DNA of 64,000 nucleotides from Pseudoalteromonas sp. MMG007 (GCF_018100985.1 NZ_JAGJEI010000003.1:62001-126000); one strand, 5' to 3'. Counted from the stretch's first letter, positions 29,409 to 38,088 are shown. The notes: a model not told the origin generated them from the letters alone. Made by a program: numbers and translations.

Positions 29409-30020
29409 ATGCATTTTACTAAAGAGCGCATAAACGCACTTGAAAAACACACCCGTACTCATTTAATTAACTCGCTTTCGGGTTTTAAAAGCGCCAACTT
29501 AATTGGCACGCAAGATAAACAAGGCAACACTAATCTTGCCATTGTTAGTTCGGTCATTCATTTAGGCGCTCACCCACCGCTAGTAGGCATGATAATGCGC
29601 CCAAATAGTGTGCCGCGCCATACATTTGAAAACATTATCGACACCGGTAGTTACACTATTAACCAAGTTAATAAAGCTATTTATAAACAAGCGCACCAGA
29701 CATCGGCTCGATATGATAAAGGCGAATCGGAATTTGATGCGACCGGTTTAACGCCAGAATACCTAAATGAATTCACAGCCCCATTTGTGCAAGAGTCGCG
29801 ATTAAAATATGCGGTAAATTACGTTGAGCACCAACACTTAGCTGTAAATGGTACAGAGCTTGTTATAGGTGAAATTACAGATGTGTACTTAGACGAGATA
29901 GCACTTCAAAGTGATGGTTTTTTAGATTTACAAGCTATTGATACTGTGGCTGTAACCGGGCTTGATAGTTATCATACGAGTAATAAATTAATGCGCCTGC
30001 CTTATGCAAAAAAACCTTAG
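29409..30020 (+). CDS. Flavin reductase-like (FMN-binding split barrel) protein
   Basis: A 203-aa protein of the flavin reductase-like/FMN-binding family. Supporting stretches: 'NTNLAIVSSVIHLGAHPPLVGMIM' and 'NIIDTGSYTINQVNKAIY', which form the split barrel and FMN site in relatives. Relatives bind FMN non-covalently and may reduce it for a partner. It follows the SDR gene by 9 bases. Partner and substrate are unknown; there is no monooxygenase gene beside it. Confidence 0.85.
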   Translation: MHFTKERINALEKHTRTHLINSLSGFKSANLIGTQDKQGNTNLAIVSSVIHLGAHPPLVGMIMRPNSVPRHTFENIIDTGSYTINQVNKAIYKQAHQTSARYDKGESEFDATGLTPEYLNEFTAPFVQESRLKYAVNYVEHQHLAVNGTELVIGEITDVYLDEIALQSDGFLDLQAIDTVAVTGLDSYHTSNKLMRLPYAKKP

Positions 30021-30093
30021 CGTGCATGTTGTCGCATTATATTGAATTACCTTTTCACATTGCGCACAATGCCTAAAAACCAAGGAGATATTT

Positions 30094-31314
30094 ATGGCCA
30101 CACTAGGCGTTGGTACGCAAACAAGTGAACAAGCACTAGCAAGTTTAAGTAATATGACTTGCAAGGTAACACCCACACAAGTAGATGAATATTTACAGCG
30201 TATTGCTAAAGCTCAAGCTTATATGCAAGCAAATAATATTGATGCTATTTATTTAAACGCAGGGTCAAACCTCACCTATTTTACAGGCATGAAATGGTAC
30301 GCCAGTGAGCGTATGGTTGGGGCTATTTTACCTGCTATAGGCGACGTACAATACATTGCCCCTTATTTTGAAATAGGCACACTAAACGGTTTTAAAGTGA
30401 TTGAAGGTCCTATTCATGGGTGGCAAGAGCACGAAAACCCTTATGCACTCTTTGTTAGCGTATTAAAGCAACTAAACATTAATGACAATGCCACCATAGG
30501 CATTGATGAAAGTGCGCAGTTTTTTATATTTGATGGTATTAACAAAGCGCAAAAAGGCTTAAATATAATCAATGCACAAAGCGTTACTGCACATTGTAGA
30601 ATGCATAAATCGGTAAACGAATTATCGCTTATGCAATGCGCAATGGACATGACCTTAGCTGTACACCAAGCAACCGCCAGTATGCTTTATGAAGGTATTA
30701 CCACCACAGAAGTGGAAGCCTTTATTAAAAAAGCACATCAAAAAGTAGGTGCTCCAGGTAACTATTTTTGTATTGTTTTATTTGGTGTTGCAACGTCTTT
30801 TCCGCACGGTGTTAAAGACCCTCAAGTACTTAAAAAAGGCGATATGGTACTAATTGATACCGGCTGTAAAGTACACGATTACCTATCAGACATAACCCGC
30901 ACCTATGTATTTGGCGAGCCAACAATGCGCCAACGCATGTTTTGGGACCACGAAAAAGCAGCGCAACTCGCCGCGTTTAATGCTGCAAAAATTGGTGCAA
31001 CGTGTGAAGAGGTTGATGCAGGCGCTCGTCAATATTTAGCGGCTCAAGGACTGGGGCCACAGTATCAAACACCCGGCTGCCCGCATCGTACGGGCCATGG
31101 AATTGGCTTAGATATTCACGAGTGGCCTTATTTAGTCGGTGGAGACAAAACCCCACTTGCACCTGGCATGTGTTTTAGTAACGAGCCAATGCTAGTTATA
31201 CCCAATGAGTTTGGCGTACGTTTAGAGGATCACTTTTATATGACCGACAACGGACCGCATTGGTTTACACAGCCAAGTTATAGTATTGACGACCCGTTTG
31301 GGCTAAACGCTTAA
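30094..31314 (+). CDS. M24-family Xaa-Pro aminopeptidase
   Basis: A 406-aa two-domain metallopeptidase: creatinase-like N-domain (about 30-170) and pita-bread catalytic C-domain (about 180-400). Metal ligands are seen in 'VLIDTGCKVHDYLSDITRTY' (two Asp), 'GHGIGLDIHEWP' (His), 'FSNEPMLVIPNEFG' (Glu) and 'GVRLEDHF' (Glu). ATG at 30094 has a near-perfect AAGGAGAT site. It probably trims peptides with Pro in position two. Its stop is 10 bases before a strong terminator. Confidence 0.92.
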   Translation: MATLGVGTQTSEQALASLSNMTCKVTPTQVDEYLQRIAKAQAYMQANNIDAIYLNAGSNLTYFTGMKWYASERMVGAILPAIGDVQYIAPYFEIGTLNGFKVIEGPIHGWQEHENPYALFVSVLKQLNINDNATIGIDESAQFFIFDGINKAQKGLNIINAQSVTAHCRMHKSVNELSLMQCAMDMTLAVHQATASMLYEGITTTEVEAFIKKAHQKVGAPGNYFCIVLFGVATSFPHGVKDPQVLKKGDMVLIDTGCKVHDYLSDITRTYVFGEPTMRQRMFWDHEKAAQLAAFNAAKIGATCEEVDAGARQYLAAQGLGPQYQTPGCPHRTGHGIGLDIHEWPYLVGGDKTPLAPGMCFSNEPMLVIPNEFGVRLEDHFYMTDNGPHWFTQPSYSIDDPFGLNA

Positions 31315-31323
31315 ACCCTTAAA

Positions 31324-31351
31324 TAAAGAGCAGCCATTAGCTGCTCTTTTT
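31324..31351 (+). terminator. Terminator after the M24 peptidase
   Basis: AAAGAGCAGC / GCTGCTCTTT stem, CATTA-like loop, then TTT. Ends the DCC-to-M24 cluster. Confidence 0.9.
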
Positions 31352-31424
31352 AGTTTAAGGATTGATAATACATACTTCATCCCAATATCCCTTTTATACC
31401 AAAGCAATCCGCAAAAGGATGAAT

Positions 31425-32084
31425 ATGAAAAACTTTAAAATTGATATCGTGTCAGACGTAATGTGCCCATGGTGCGTGGTAGGTTATAAAAACCTAGAGA
31501 CAGCGCTTGGCCAACTTAACGACGAAATGAGTGCAGATATTACATGGCATCCTTTTGAGCTAAACCCTGATATGCCACTGGAAGGTCAAGATTTAAACGA
31601 ACACTTAATGCAAAAGTACAACCTAACTGAGGAACAAGGCGATGAAAATCGTAAAAACATGTTCGAAGCAGGAAAGCGTGCTGGCTTTACGTTTAATTTT
31701 GATGGCAAACGCATCATGATCAACAGCTTTGATTTACACCGCCTACTTACATGGGCACGCGAACAAGGTAAACAAACGCAGTTAAAACTCGCTTTTTTTG
31801 AAGCGCACTTCACCGATTTGAAATACTTAAATCAAGAAGAAACATTGCTTGATGTAGTGGCAAGTGTTGGCCTTGATAAAGAACTGGCGCGTAGTATTTT
31901 ACACTCAGATAAATACGTTCAAACAGTACGCCAAGAGCAAGACCGCTTTAAACAACTCGGTATTACCTCAGTCCCTACATTTATTATCAACGATAAATAT
32001 GCAATCAGTGGCGGACAACCAAGCGATTCGTTTATTCAAGCACTAAAACAAATTAGTGAAGAAGAGGCTAAGCAAGAAGTTTAG
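31425..32084 (+). CDS. DsbA-family oxidoreductase, FrnE-like
   Basis: A cytoplasmic 219-aa thioredoxin-fold protein with the redox motif C14-P-W-C17 ('DVMCPWCVVG') and a helical insertion, ending with the cis-Pro loop 'GITSVPTFIINDKYAISGGQ'. No signal peptide, so this is the FrnE branch, not periplasmic DsbA. Of two close ATGs I choose 31425, since AAGGA lies five bases before it, whereas ATG 31419 abuts that site. Relatives are disulfide isomerases linked to oxidative stress. Confidence 0.9.
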   Translation: MKNFKIDIVSDVMCPWCVVGYKNLETALGQLNDEMSADITWHPFELNPDMPLEGQDLNEHLMQKYNLTEEQGDENRKNMFEAGKRAGFTFNFDGKRIMINSFDLHRLLTWAREQGKQTQLKLAFFEAHFTDLKYLNQEETLLDVVASVGLDKELARSILHSDKYVQTVRQEQDRFKQLGITSVPTFIINDKYAISGGQPSDSFIQALKQISEEEAKQEV

Positions 32085-32128
32085 TTATTAGCTTTATAAA
32101 TAAAATTGGCTAAGTATTTCAACAATAA

Positions 32129-32160
32129 AACGCCCGCTAATTAATAGTGGGCGTTTTTTT
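32129..32160 (+). terminator. Terminator after the FrnE-like gene
   Basis: AACGCCCGCTA pairs with TAGTGGGCGTT (one G-T wobble), followed by seven T. Confidence 0.9.
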
Positions 32161-32421
32161 ACAATCCTCTATAACTAACAACATTTAAACTTTGTTTTTC
32201 ATCACAAATGATTAGCAGTTTAATGTCTTCTACTGATATAACGAACTTCAAGAGTTTTTTATTTATACGCCTAACTATTTTGGCATGTAACTTGTACCGC
32301 TTGATCAAGTAATCCATTACACAAGACATCGGCAATAACATGCCGTCTATAAACAACATCAAAACCATCCTCAAAACTATAATAGGTATGGTTACCTGTC
32401 TAATCATATAGGGAACGTATA
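32161..32421. other. Gene-poor stretch before the frameshifted gene
   Basis: About 260 bases with no convincing gene. A minus-strand 82-codon frame crosses it but lacks a ribosome site and looks non-coding. In another minus-strand frame a short protein-like stretch (about 40 codons) is closed by stops, so this may be a gene remnant. The 3' part should contain the promoter for the next gene. Confidence 0.3.
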
Positions 32422-33097
32422 ATGTTAAATATTGATACTACACTAAGCGTCTCTTCGCTAAATAAACTACAAATCCGTAATTTAAATGAAACTGAAATAT
32501 TCTGATTTTGCAGACATTTTAAAGCAAGCAAATGAAGACTTGAATACCCCAAAAGCATTTTTAAAGTCACTCACCACTGATGAACTACAACTCGTAAAAA
32601 AAGCCAATAGCCTCGCCTCTACTATTAATGTTGATTCATTAAGTGCCGAAGGTGCTCAAAATCTATTAAGCCAACCTGATGGCTCAGATTTGGTTGATTT
32701 AAATAATGATGGCATCGTTGAAATAGGTGAGTCTAGAAGTATACATTTTCCTCCTGTTAATGCGCCTTTGCATGTAAAAACAGCATGGAATAAAGCAACA
32801 GAGGGTTTGGATTGGGCCGAAAAAGCAAGAATTGAACTAACACTGCATTCTATGGTGTATGGATTCAATATTAACGGCTCAGGTACAAAAGAAGCACTTG
32901 CACCGGAGGAGCAATGGAACAAAACTAATATTGATGCGCTCTCTGAGTATGCTTATTCGAATTTGGAATTTAGAGTAAATTTAGAAGGTTGGAGCGATTA
33001 CAATAAACAGATCAACGATGTTTACGATAAATTTTTTACTTCTATTTTGCAACATAACACTAATGCCTCACTGTCGGAGTTTGACGTTTCAGAGTAA
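32422..33097 (+). pseudogene. Uncharacterised protein, probably frameshifted near its 5' end
   Basis: The main frame (ATG 32486 to 33097, 203 aa) has no ribosome site. A better start, ATG 32422 with AGGGA upstream, opens a 27-codon frame (N-terminal 'MLNIDTTLSVSSLNK') ending in TGA at 32503, just where the main frame takes over ('DFADILKQANEDLN'). Shifting +1 at TTCTGA joins them into a 224-aa protein. The product carries a Ca-loop-like 'DLNNDGIVEIGE' but no recognised domain, signal peptide or membrane helix. A one-base insertion, a sequencing error or internal initiation could explain it. Followed after 23 bases by a TonB-C gene. Confidence 0.5.
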
Positions 33098-33120
33098 CAA
33101 CCCATTCATCAGAGGAAACG

Positions 33121-33333
33121 ATGTCATGTAAATCAATGGCTACGGTGATTTGTGTAGATAGTTATGGACGCCCTAATAATATTAAAGTTATTAACGCTGA
33201 ACCTGAGCAAGTATTCAATAGTGAAGCCAAACACGCCTTATCAAAATGGCAATACTCACCTAAGGTTGTTAATGGTATTACTTTACCTGACAAAAACTTA
33301 GAAATGACAATTGAGTTTAACTTGGATAATTAA
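33121..33333 (+). CDS. Stand-alone TonB C-terminal-like domain
   Basis: A 70-aa protein resembling only the C-terminal domain of TonB: 'VICVDSYGRPNNIKVINAEP' then 'FNSEAKHALSKWQYSPKVVNG' and 'PDKNLEMTIEFNL'. No membrane anchor, Pro-rich linker or signal peptide is present, so it cannot act as a normal energy transducer. ATG at 33121 has a GAGG site seven bases upstream. It is either a small soluble relative or a remnant. Probably co-transcribed with the preceding frameshifted gene. Confidence 0.65.
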   Translation: MSCKSMATVICVDSYGRPNNIKVINAEPEQVFNSEAKHALSKWQYSPKVVNGITLPDKNLEMTIEFNLDN

Positions 33334-33400
33334 TAATCGGGTAAGCTTAAATATTGAAGGCTACAAAGTGCAGCCTTTTGAGTATTTGTCAGCAAGCTTA

Positions 33401-33679
33401 TTAAGTACGATAAAGTACTTTAATTACATGCCAACCAAATTTAGTTTTAACTAGGTGTGGCTCTAAAATTGCGCCATTAAAGGCTATTTTGTCAAACTGC
33501 GGAACCATTTGACCGCGTCTAAATTCACCTAAGTCGCCACCTTTTTTACCCGAGGGGCACGACGAGTATTTTTTAGCTAAGGTTTGAAACTTTGCACCTT
33601 TACCCAATTGCTTAATAATGTCTTCTGCTATTTCTTTGTGTTTAACCAATATGTGGAGTGCGTGTGCTGTACTTGCCAT
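33401..33679 (-). CDS. ppiC: Parvulin-type peptidyl-prolyl isomerase
   Basis: A 92-aa single-domain parvulin with the full signature: '[17 protein letters not shown]', '[25 protein letters not shown]' (split family motif) and C-terminal '[15 protein letters not shown]'. Length equals E. coli PpiC. Cytoplasmic, no signal peptide. Catalyses cis-trans isomerisation of X-Pro bonds during folding. Single gene between convergent and same-strand neighbours. Confidence 0.95.
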   Translation of the reverse strand: MASTAHALHILVKHKEIAEDIIKQLGKGAKFQTLAKKYSSCPSGKKGGDLGEFRRGQMVPQFDKIAFNGAILEPHLVKTKFGWHVIKVLYRT

Positions 33680-34097
33680 TTCAAAGCCCTGATAATTTAA
33701 AACGCGGCGATTTTAGCACAGCCACCTAAACCTAGCATCTACTTATACTGAAATGTGTGAACGACTAGTTTATAAATAATGTTTTGCATCATCAGGTCTG
33801 GGTATTCTGCAATAGTTGTACTTGCCAAATAAGGTATAGCGGTTTAAAGCAATTTTATCGTACAGCCAATTATTAAAGATATTTGGTAAAACACTAAAAA
33901 CAGTGGCGAGTTTATAGGGGTAATCGAGCTGCTTTACTACTTCAAAAAAAGCATGGCTTTGCGTATAAGCTTTACCATTTTCAACAAACACCATTGAGGC
34001 ATACTCACTTGTTGAAAAACCAAAGTGAGTTAACAGCAGTGCACCTTTTGGTGATTGCACGCTGCACAGTTTAAAAATGACATTGGCATCGTTACTA

Positions 34098-34114
34098 GGG
34101 CCTGTTGACCTTTC
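34098..34114 (+). repeat. Left terminal inverted repeat of the MITE-like element
   Basis: Matches the right end (34346-34362, reverse complement) at 15 of 17 positions, with the first nine identical. Confidence 0.85.
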
Positions 34115-34345
34115 AGGATTAAAATTTGTTCAACCTAGGGGCCATTTAATCGCGGCGCGAGGTTTGTAACCTAGTGGGCTAAGTAAAAACCGAGCAACAA
34201 AGAGTAAATGACCCCTAGGCAGAACCCCTTCGGGCAGCGCCTGTTTGGCATTTATGCTACGTTATCGCCTATTTATGGGGAACAACCACACTACATAGGC
34301 TCTGCCTTGCCTAATTACCAAACAGACTGCTGCAAATTTAACCTC

Positions 34346-34362
34346 GAAAGATAAACAGGCCC
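34346..34362 (-). repeat. Right terminal inverted repeat of the MITE-like element
   Basis: Mirror of the left end; followed directly by the TA target copy. Confidence 0.85.
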
Positions 34363-34477
34363 TAATAATAAAATTACACCACGCACTACATAATTTGCAC
34401 TGTGCATCGAATAATATAATTTTTTGATTGCGCATTAATGTAGCCGCATCATCACTCATTTTATATCCTTTAAGCGG

Positions 34478-35005
34478 TTACTGCTGAACCGGCTTTTTTT
34501 GTAACTTACGCTGCAATGTGCGCCTATGCATATTAAGTTGCCGCGCAGTGGCCGACACATTACCGTTATTACTATGTAGCACTTGCTGAATATGCTCCCA
34601 CTCTAAACGCTCTGGCGACATAACCGGTGTTACAATACTGCTCACATTTTGTGTATTTAAATCTGCCTTTAGGGCCTTTAATAGCGTTGCCATATCAACG
34701 GGTTTAGTAAGGTAGTCGTTAGCGCCTAAACGCATGGCCTCAACTGCGGTGGCTATGCTTGCAAATCCGGTTAGTAATACAATATGCGCCTGCGCTAATA
34801 AGCTGCGAAGCGGCTTAATTAGCGCAAGGCCGTTGTCGTCACCCAATTTCATATCGAGCAAAATTAAATCCGGCAAGTGTTTGCGCGCACAAAGTAATGC
34901 ATCACTTTGATTATGCGCCACCTCACAACTAAAGCCTTGTTTTGTTAAACGCCTAGCTAATGTACTGGCTAGGTTTATATCGTCTTCGATTATAAGTAAT
35001 TTCAT
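34478..35005 (-). CDS. Response regulator, RegA/PrrA/ActR type
   Basis: A 175-aa regulator: receiver domain (1-118) with acidic D8/D9, phosphoacceptor D51 ('LILLDMKLGD'), T79 and K101, then a short linker and a Fis-type helix-turn-helix (about 133-170, 'NGNVSATARQLNMHRRTLQRKLQ'). The receiver-plus-Fis layout without AAA domain is the RegA class, which controls redox-linked energy metabolism in proteobacteria. It overlaps the sensor gene by four bases and is followed by the interrupted DCC gene. Confidence 0.92.
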   Translation of the reverse strand: MKLLIIEDDINLASTLARRLTKQGFSCEVAHNQSDALLCARKHLPDLILLDMKLGDDNGLALIKPLRSLLAQAHIVLLTGFASIATAVEAMRLGANDYLTKPVDMATLLKALKADLNTQNVSSIVTPVMSPERLEWEHIQQVLHSNNGNVSATARQLNMHRRTLQRKLQKKPVQQ

Positions 35006-36249
35006 GTATGTGACTGCTCATCATTTACTATGGCTAATTTTACTTTAGCAACCGCCCCGCCACCCGCATGATTATACAAAGTTAGCGAGCCGTTAAGGCG
35101 CTCAAACGTTACATTAGAAAGCAATACCGCAAGCCCCATACCTTGGCTACTAGGCATAAGTTGCCCGCCAAGCTCTGCTAACTGGGAGTCAGTAAAGCCA
35201 CTGCCAAAATCACGAATCAGCAGATATACACATTCACTGTGTTGGTTATTTTGCTGCCAGCTTAGCTCTAACTGGGTTTGGTTATTTTTTTTATTAGCAA
35301 TGCATGCATTTTGTAGCAAATTAAGAATGGCGGGCAATAGCATTGCATCACTTATTAAAGTGGCTGCTATCGGCTCACTTAACCAATTTATGTGCTGATC
35401 AGGGTATTGCAGTAATAACGTATCGGTGATCTGTGTTTGCAGCTGGTTAACTGTAATATGTTCGGTAATATTTTTATTACGAAGCTGAGCAGAGAGCTTT
35501 CTAAAGTCATTTAATTGCGTAGCACATTGTTTAAGTGGCGTTTGCATTTGACGAGCGACAGGGTTATTTGGCTGCTCTTCTAATAGCTCTTCAAATAACA
35601 ATTGTAGGTTAGCGATAGGCGTAGCGAGTTGATGGGTTATTTGCGCTGCCGCGCCATCTAGGCTTACCAGTTGCTCGTTGCGTAATTGTTTTTCGCGAGC
35701 TTTGGCTATAGTACGTTCGCGCTCTTTTAATGCTCTATTCATAGCGCCAATAACTAAAGCAATAACGCTTGCGCTTAAAACAAAGTTTATCCACATACCA
35801 ATAAAGTGCTCGCTCATGTTCATTTGATGCATACTATGATCGGGCATTCTAATTAATAAAAAACTGTACGCAGCAATAGCAAGCACAGCAATATAAGCCA
35901 GCCCTTTTTCACGTAATGTGATTGCTGCAATCATTATTGGCAGTAATAGTAGTGATACAAAAGCATTGGTAGCGCCACCGCTTAGCGAGAGCAAAATAGT
36001 TAAAAATACAACGTCAGCAGTGAGCTGCATTAACATACCTACAGGGCGAGCTTGGCTCACATTTCGATATGCAAATACACTCGCACTTTGAAAGATCGCC
36101 TCTATTGCAATAACGACTAATAAAGATAATAAAGCGATTTGATGGTTTAATAAAAAATAAGCACTTAGCACGGCAATTAGCTGCACAGCAATAGCGCCGC
36201 TGCGTAACATTAAAAGACGACGGATAGTGGGATCGGTTTGCATAAACAA
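35002..36249 (-). CDS. Sensor histidine kinase, RegB/PrrB type
   Basis: A 415-aa membrane kinase with about six N-terminal transmembrane helices (residues 10-175), H-box around H206 ('AAQITHQLATPIANLQ', close to the RegB box) and an ATPase domain with 'NLLQNACIANKK' and the G-box 'DFGSGF'. RegB kinases sense the redox/quinone state. The redox-active Cys of classical RegB is not obvious in the linker here. Partner is the RegA-like regulator, coupled by ATGA overlap. Confidence 0.9.
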   Translation of the reverse strand: MFMQTDPTIRRLLMLRSGAIAVQLIAVLSAYFLLNHQIALLSLLVVIAIEAIFQSASVFAYRNVSQARPVGMLMQLTADVVFLTILLSLSGGATNAFVSLLLLPIMIAAITLREKGLAYIAVLAIAAYSFLLIRMPDHSMHQMNMSEHFIGMWINFVLSASVIALVIGAMNRALKERERTIAKAREKQLRNEQLVSLDGAAAQITHQLATPIANLQLLFEELLEEQPNNPVARQMQTPLKQCATQLNDFRKLSAQLRNKNITEHITVNQLQTQITDTLLLQYPDQHINWLSEPIAATLISDAMLLPAILNLLQNACIANKKNNQTQLELSWQQNNQHSECVYLLIRDFGSGFTDSQLAELGGQLMPSSQGMGLAVLLSNVTFERLNGSLTLYNHAGGGAVAKVKLAIVNDEQSHT

Positions 36250-36291
36250 GGTGTGTTTTACCTATAAAATTTAATACGTTAATAAAAGCAG

Positions 36292-36696
36292 TTAGTCATC
36301 ATCCATTGATATGGTAAACAGCGCACACGGCGTTCCTTGATGAAATACCATTTTCCATTGTTCATTACTTTTTCGCCACAGCGACATTCGTAAGGAGTAA
36401 TTAAATTCACTTCGGGCTGAACGCCTATAAGCAGCTTGATAACTAATTTGTGCTACATCATCGCTAAGCATTCGCCCTTTAAAGTGCTGATTATAAAACT
36501 GTGGAACAACTTCAGTAGGTAAGCGGGTAATTACATGATGTTTATCGAACACAGTGCCATTAGCTGCAATTTCAATGAATTCATCATCAAGCAAAGCATC
36601 TAATGCATCCCTTGATTGACGTACATCGGGGTCTAATAATTGTCGCTCGGAATCTGTTAAATGATTAAATAGCGAAACTTTAATTTTGCTGCTCAT
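36292..36696 (-). CDS. DUF4440 / SnoaL-like (NTF2 fold) protein
   Basis: A 134-aa cytoplasmic protein with the cone-shaped NTF2-like pattern: 'RDALDALLDDEFIEIAANGTVFDKHHVI' then 'SYQAAYRRS' and C-terminal 'SLWRKSNEQWKMVFHQGTP', which is the DUF4440 end motif. Such proteins bind small ligands or act as minor hydrolases/isomerases; no specific role can be read here. Located 42 bases upstream of the RegB-like gene on the same strand, so possibly its first operon partner. Confidence 0.85.
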   Translation of the reverse strand: MSSKIKVSLFNHLTDSERQLLDPDVRQSRDALDALLDDEFIEIAANGTVFDKHHVITRLPTEVVPQFYNQHFKGRMLSDDVAQISYQAAYRRSARSEFNYSLRMSLWRKSNEQWKMVFHQGTPCALFTISMDDD

Positions 36697-36787
36697 GCAC
36701 TTCCCTTTATCAGTACAAACTTAGATTAATAATACCTTTATTTGCTTTAAATTCGAACGGTTATATTATTAAATGCCGCGCATATGA

Positions 36788-36862
36788 ATCAAAAATTGCA
36801 CTAAATTAAAACTTTAAGGGACAAAATAGGGTAATAACTTCTCTTAAAGGGCAATTTTTGAT
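36788..36862. repeat. Nested inverted repeat upstream of the KAS III gene
   Basis: A perfect 12-bp pair ATCAAAAATTGC (36788-36799) and GCAATTTTTGAT (36851-36862) encloses an inner CTTTAAG / CTTAAAG pair. It lies about 50-125 bases before the KAS III start. It could be a regulator site or a leader structure. Confidence 0.5.
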
Positions 36863-36914
36863 ATAACTCCCCAACTAGAAATACATGTCAGACCACCTTT
36901 TAAGAGAACACATT

Positions 36915-37994
36915 ATGTCTTACGCACATATCACTGGTTGGGGTAAATGCATCCCACCAGCAAGCATTAGCAACGATGAAATTAGCGAAATAGTTGATAC
37001 TAACGATGAGTGGATCACCACACGTACTGGTATCAAGTCGCGTAGAGTGAGTCATGTAAGTACCGCAGAGCTTGCAACTGTTGCAGCTAAGCATGCTATT
37101 GATTGTGCAGGCGTTGACGCAAAAGATATCGATTTAGTTATTCTAGCAACGTGTACCCCCTCAACCGTCGTGGCAAATACGGCCTCTTTGGTACAAAAAA
37201 ACATTGGTGCTACAGGCGCTGCTGCTATGGACACGAATGCTGCATGCTCTGGTTTTTTATATGCACTTCAAGCAGCTACTGCACAAATTCAAGCGGGTAT
37301 GATTAAAAAGGCCGTAGTTATTGCTGCTGAGCGTATGACTTGGTATGTAAACTGGGCACGCCGTGACAGTGCAGTACTATTTGGTGATGGTGCAGGTGCA
37401 GTAGTACTAGAAGCTGCAGACACTCCTGCTGGCCTACTTGGTACTAAAACTGGTTGCGATAGCGAAGACAGAGATATTTTACATATCACCAACTTTGGTA
37501 GTGATTTAAATAAATATGAGCCAATTGGCCCATCGGACTTACTATTTGAAGGCCGTGAAATTTTCAAACGTGCTGTTAAAGGCATGAGCGAAGCGTGTGA
37601 TGATGTATTAACGCAAGCTAATTTAAGCCTTGATGACATAAACGTACTTGTCCCGCACCAAGCTAACTTACGCATAATTCAAGCAATTCAGCATCGCTTA
37701 AAAGTAGCTGATGAAAAAGTAATGGTAAATATTGGAGAATACGGTAATACGTCAGCTGCGACTATTGCTATTGCATTGTGTGAGGCCGTAGAAAAAGGGT
37801 TAATTAAACCACACTCAAATATTATGTCGGCAGCATTTGGGGCCGGTTTAACGTGGGCAGCAAGCTACATAAAATGGGGCGAGCGTGTAACACCTATTAA
37901 AGTAAGTGATGCAACATTGCCACCTTGTAAGCTAACAGGCCTTGAGCTTGTAGCACCCGCCGTTAAAGCATGTAAAGACGCTGAGCCAAGCTAA
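36915..37994 (+). CDS. Beta-ketoacyl-ACP synthase III family protein (FabH-like)
   Basis: A 359-aa thiolase-fold condensing enzyme with the FabH catalytic triad at the expected places: C111 ('NAACSGFL'), H248 ('VPHQANLR') and N278 ('EYGNTSAAT'). It is about 40 residues longer than FabH (317 aa), due mainly to a C-terminal tail rich in Lys/Pro. ATG at 36915 has an AAGAGAA site; ATG 36885 lacks one. No fab cluster, ACP or other fatty-acid gene adjoins, so it is an orphan KAS III that may start special fatty acids or another product. Confidence 0.93.
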   Translation: MSYAHITGWGKCIPPASISNDEISEIVDTNDEWITTRTGIKSRRVSHVSTAELATVAAKHAIDCAGVDAKDIDLVILATCTPSTVVANTASLVQKNIGATGAAAMDTNAACSGFLYALQAATAQIQAGMIKKAVVIAAERMTWYVNWARRDSAVLFGDGAGAVVLEAADTPAGLLGTKTGCDSEDRDILHITNFGSDLNKYEPIGPSDLLFEGREIFKRAVKGMSEACDDVLTQANLSLDDINVLVPHQANLRIIQAIQHRLKVADEKVMVNIGEYGNTSAATIAIALCEAVEKGLIKPHSNIMSAAFGAGLTWAASYIKWGERVTPIKVSDATLPPCKLTGLELVAPAVKACKDAEPS

Positions 37995-38016
37995 AAGGTA
38001 TGCATTAGCTTTACAT

Positions 38017-38045
38017 AAAACGCACTTTTTAGTGCGTTTTTTTTT
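38017..38045 (+). terminator. Terminator after the KAS III gene
   Basis: AAAACGCACT / AGTGCGTTTT stem with a TTTT loop and a long T-run. Confidence 0.92.
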
Positions 38046-38088
38046 AAGGGCAATGAACTCATAGAGCAAAGTATAGGAAACTAACTAC

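Larger units (their letters stand above)
34098..34362. mobile_element. 265-bp MITE-like non-autonomous insertion element
   Basis: The ends are inverted repeats: GGGCCTGTTGACCTTTC on the left and, reversed, GGGCCTGTTTATCTTTC on the right (15 of 17 match, weaker similarity for another 10). TA is present on both sides (34096-34097 and 34363-34364) as target duplication. Inside, CCTAGGGGCCATTT near the left is mirrored by AAATGACCCCTAGG about 60 bases later, and a second internal pair occurs farther right. No transposase fits, so it must be mobilised in trans. TA duplication fits IS630/Tc1 or some IS5-group families; the family is unresolved. Confidence 0.85.
33770..34459 (-). pseudogene. DCC-family (DUF393) gene interrupted by a MITE-like insertion
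   Basis: The N-terminal part (from ATG 34459, AAAGGA upstream) reads 'ILFDAQCKLCSAWCNFII', the DCC redox motif; the C-terminal part after 34097 reads 'NDANVIFKLCSVQSPKGALLL' and continues to 33770. The two are separated by the element at 34098-34362. Removing the element plus one TA copy restores one frame of exactly 141 codons including stop (140 aa), so the gene was intact before insertion. It begins 18 bases after the RegA-like stop, as a third gene of that operon. It can now only make a truncated product. Confidence 0.85.

Noticed and set aside
32159-32407. Minus-strand 82-codon open frame
   Set aside because: No ribosome site, starts inside a terminator-flanked gap, composition not protein-like, no recognisable motif.
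34262-34459. 65-aa frame as an independent gene
   Set aside because: It is the N-terminus of the interrupted DCC gene running into MITE sequence, not a separate gene.
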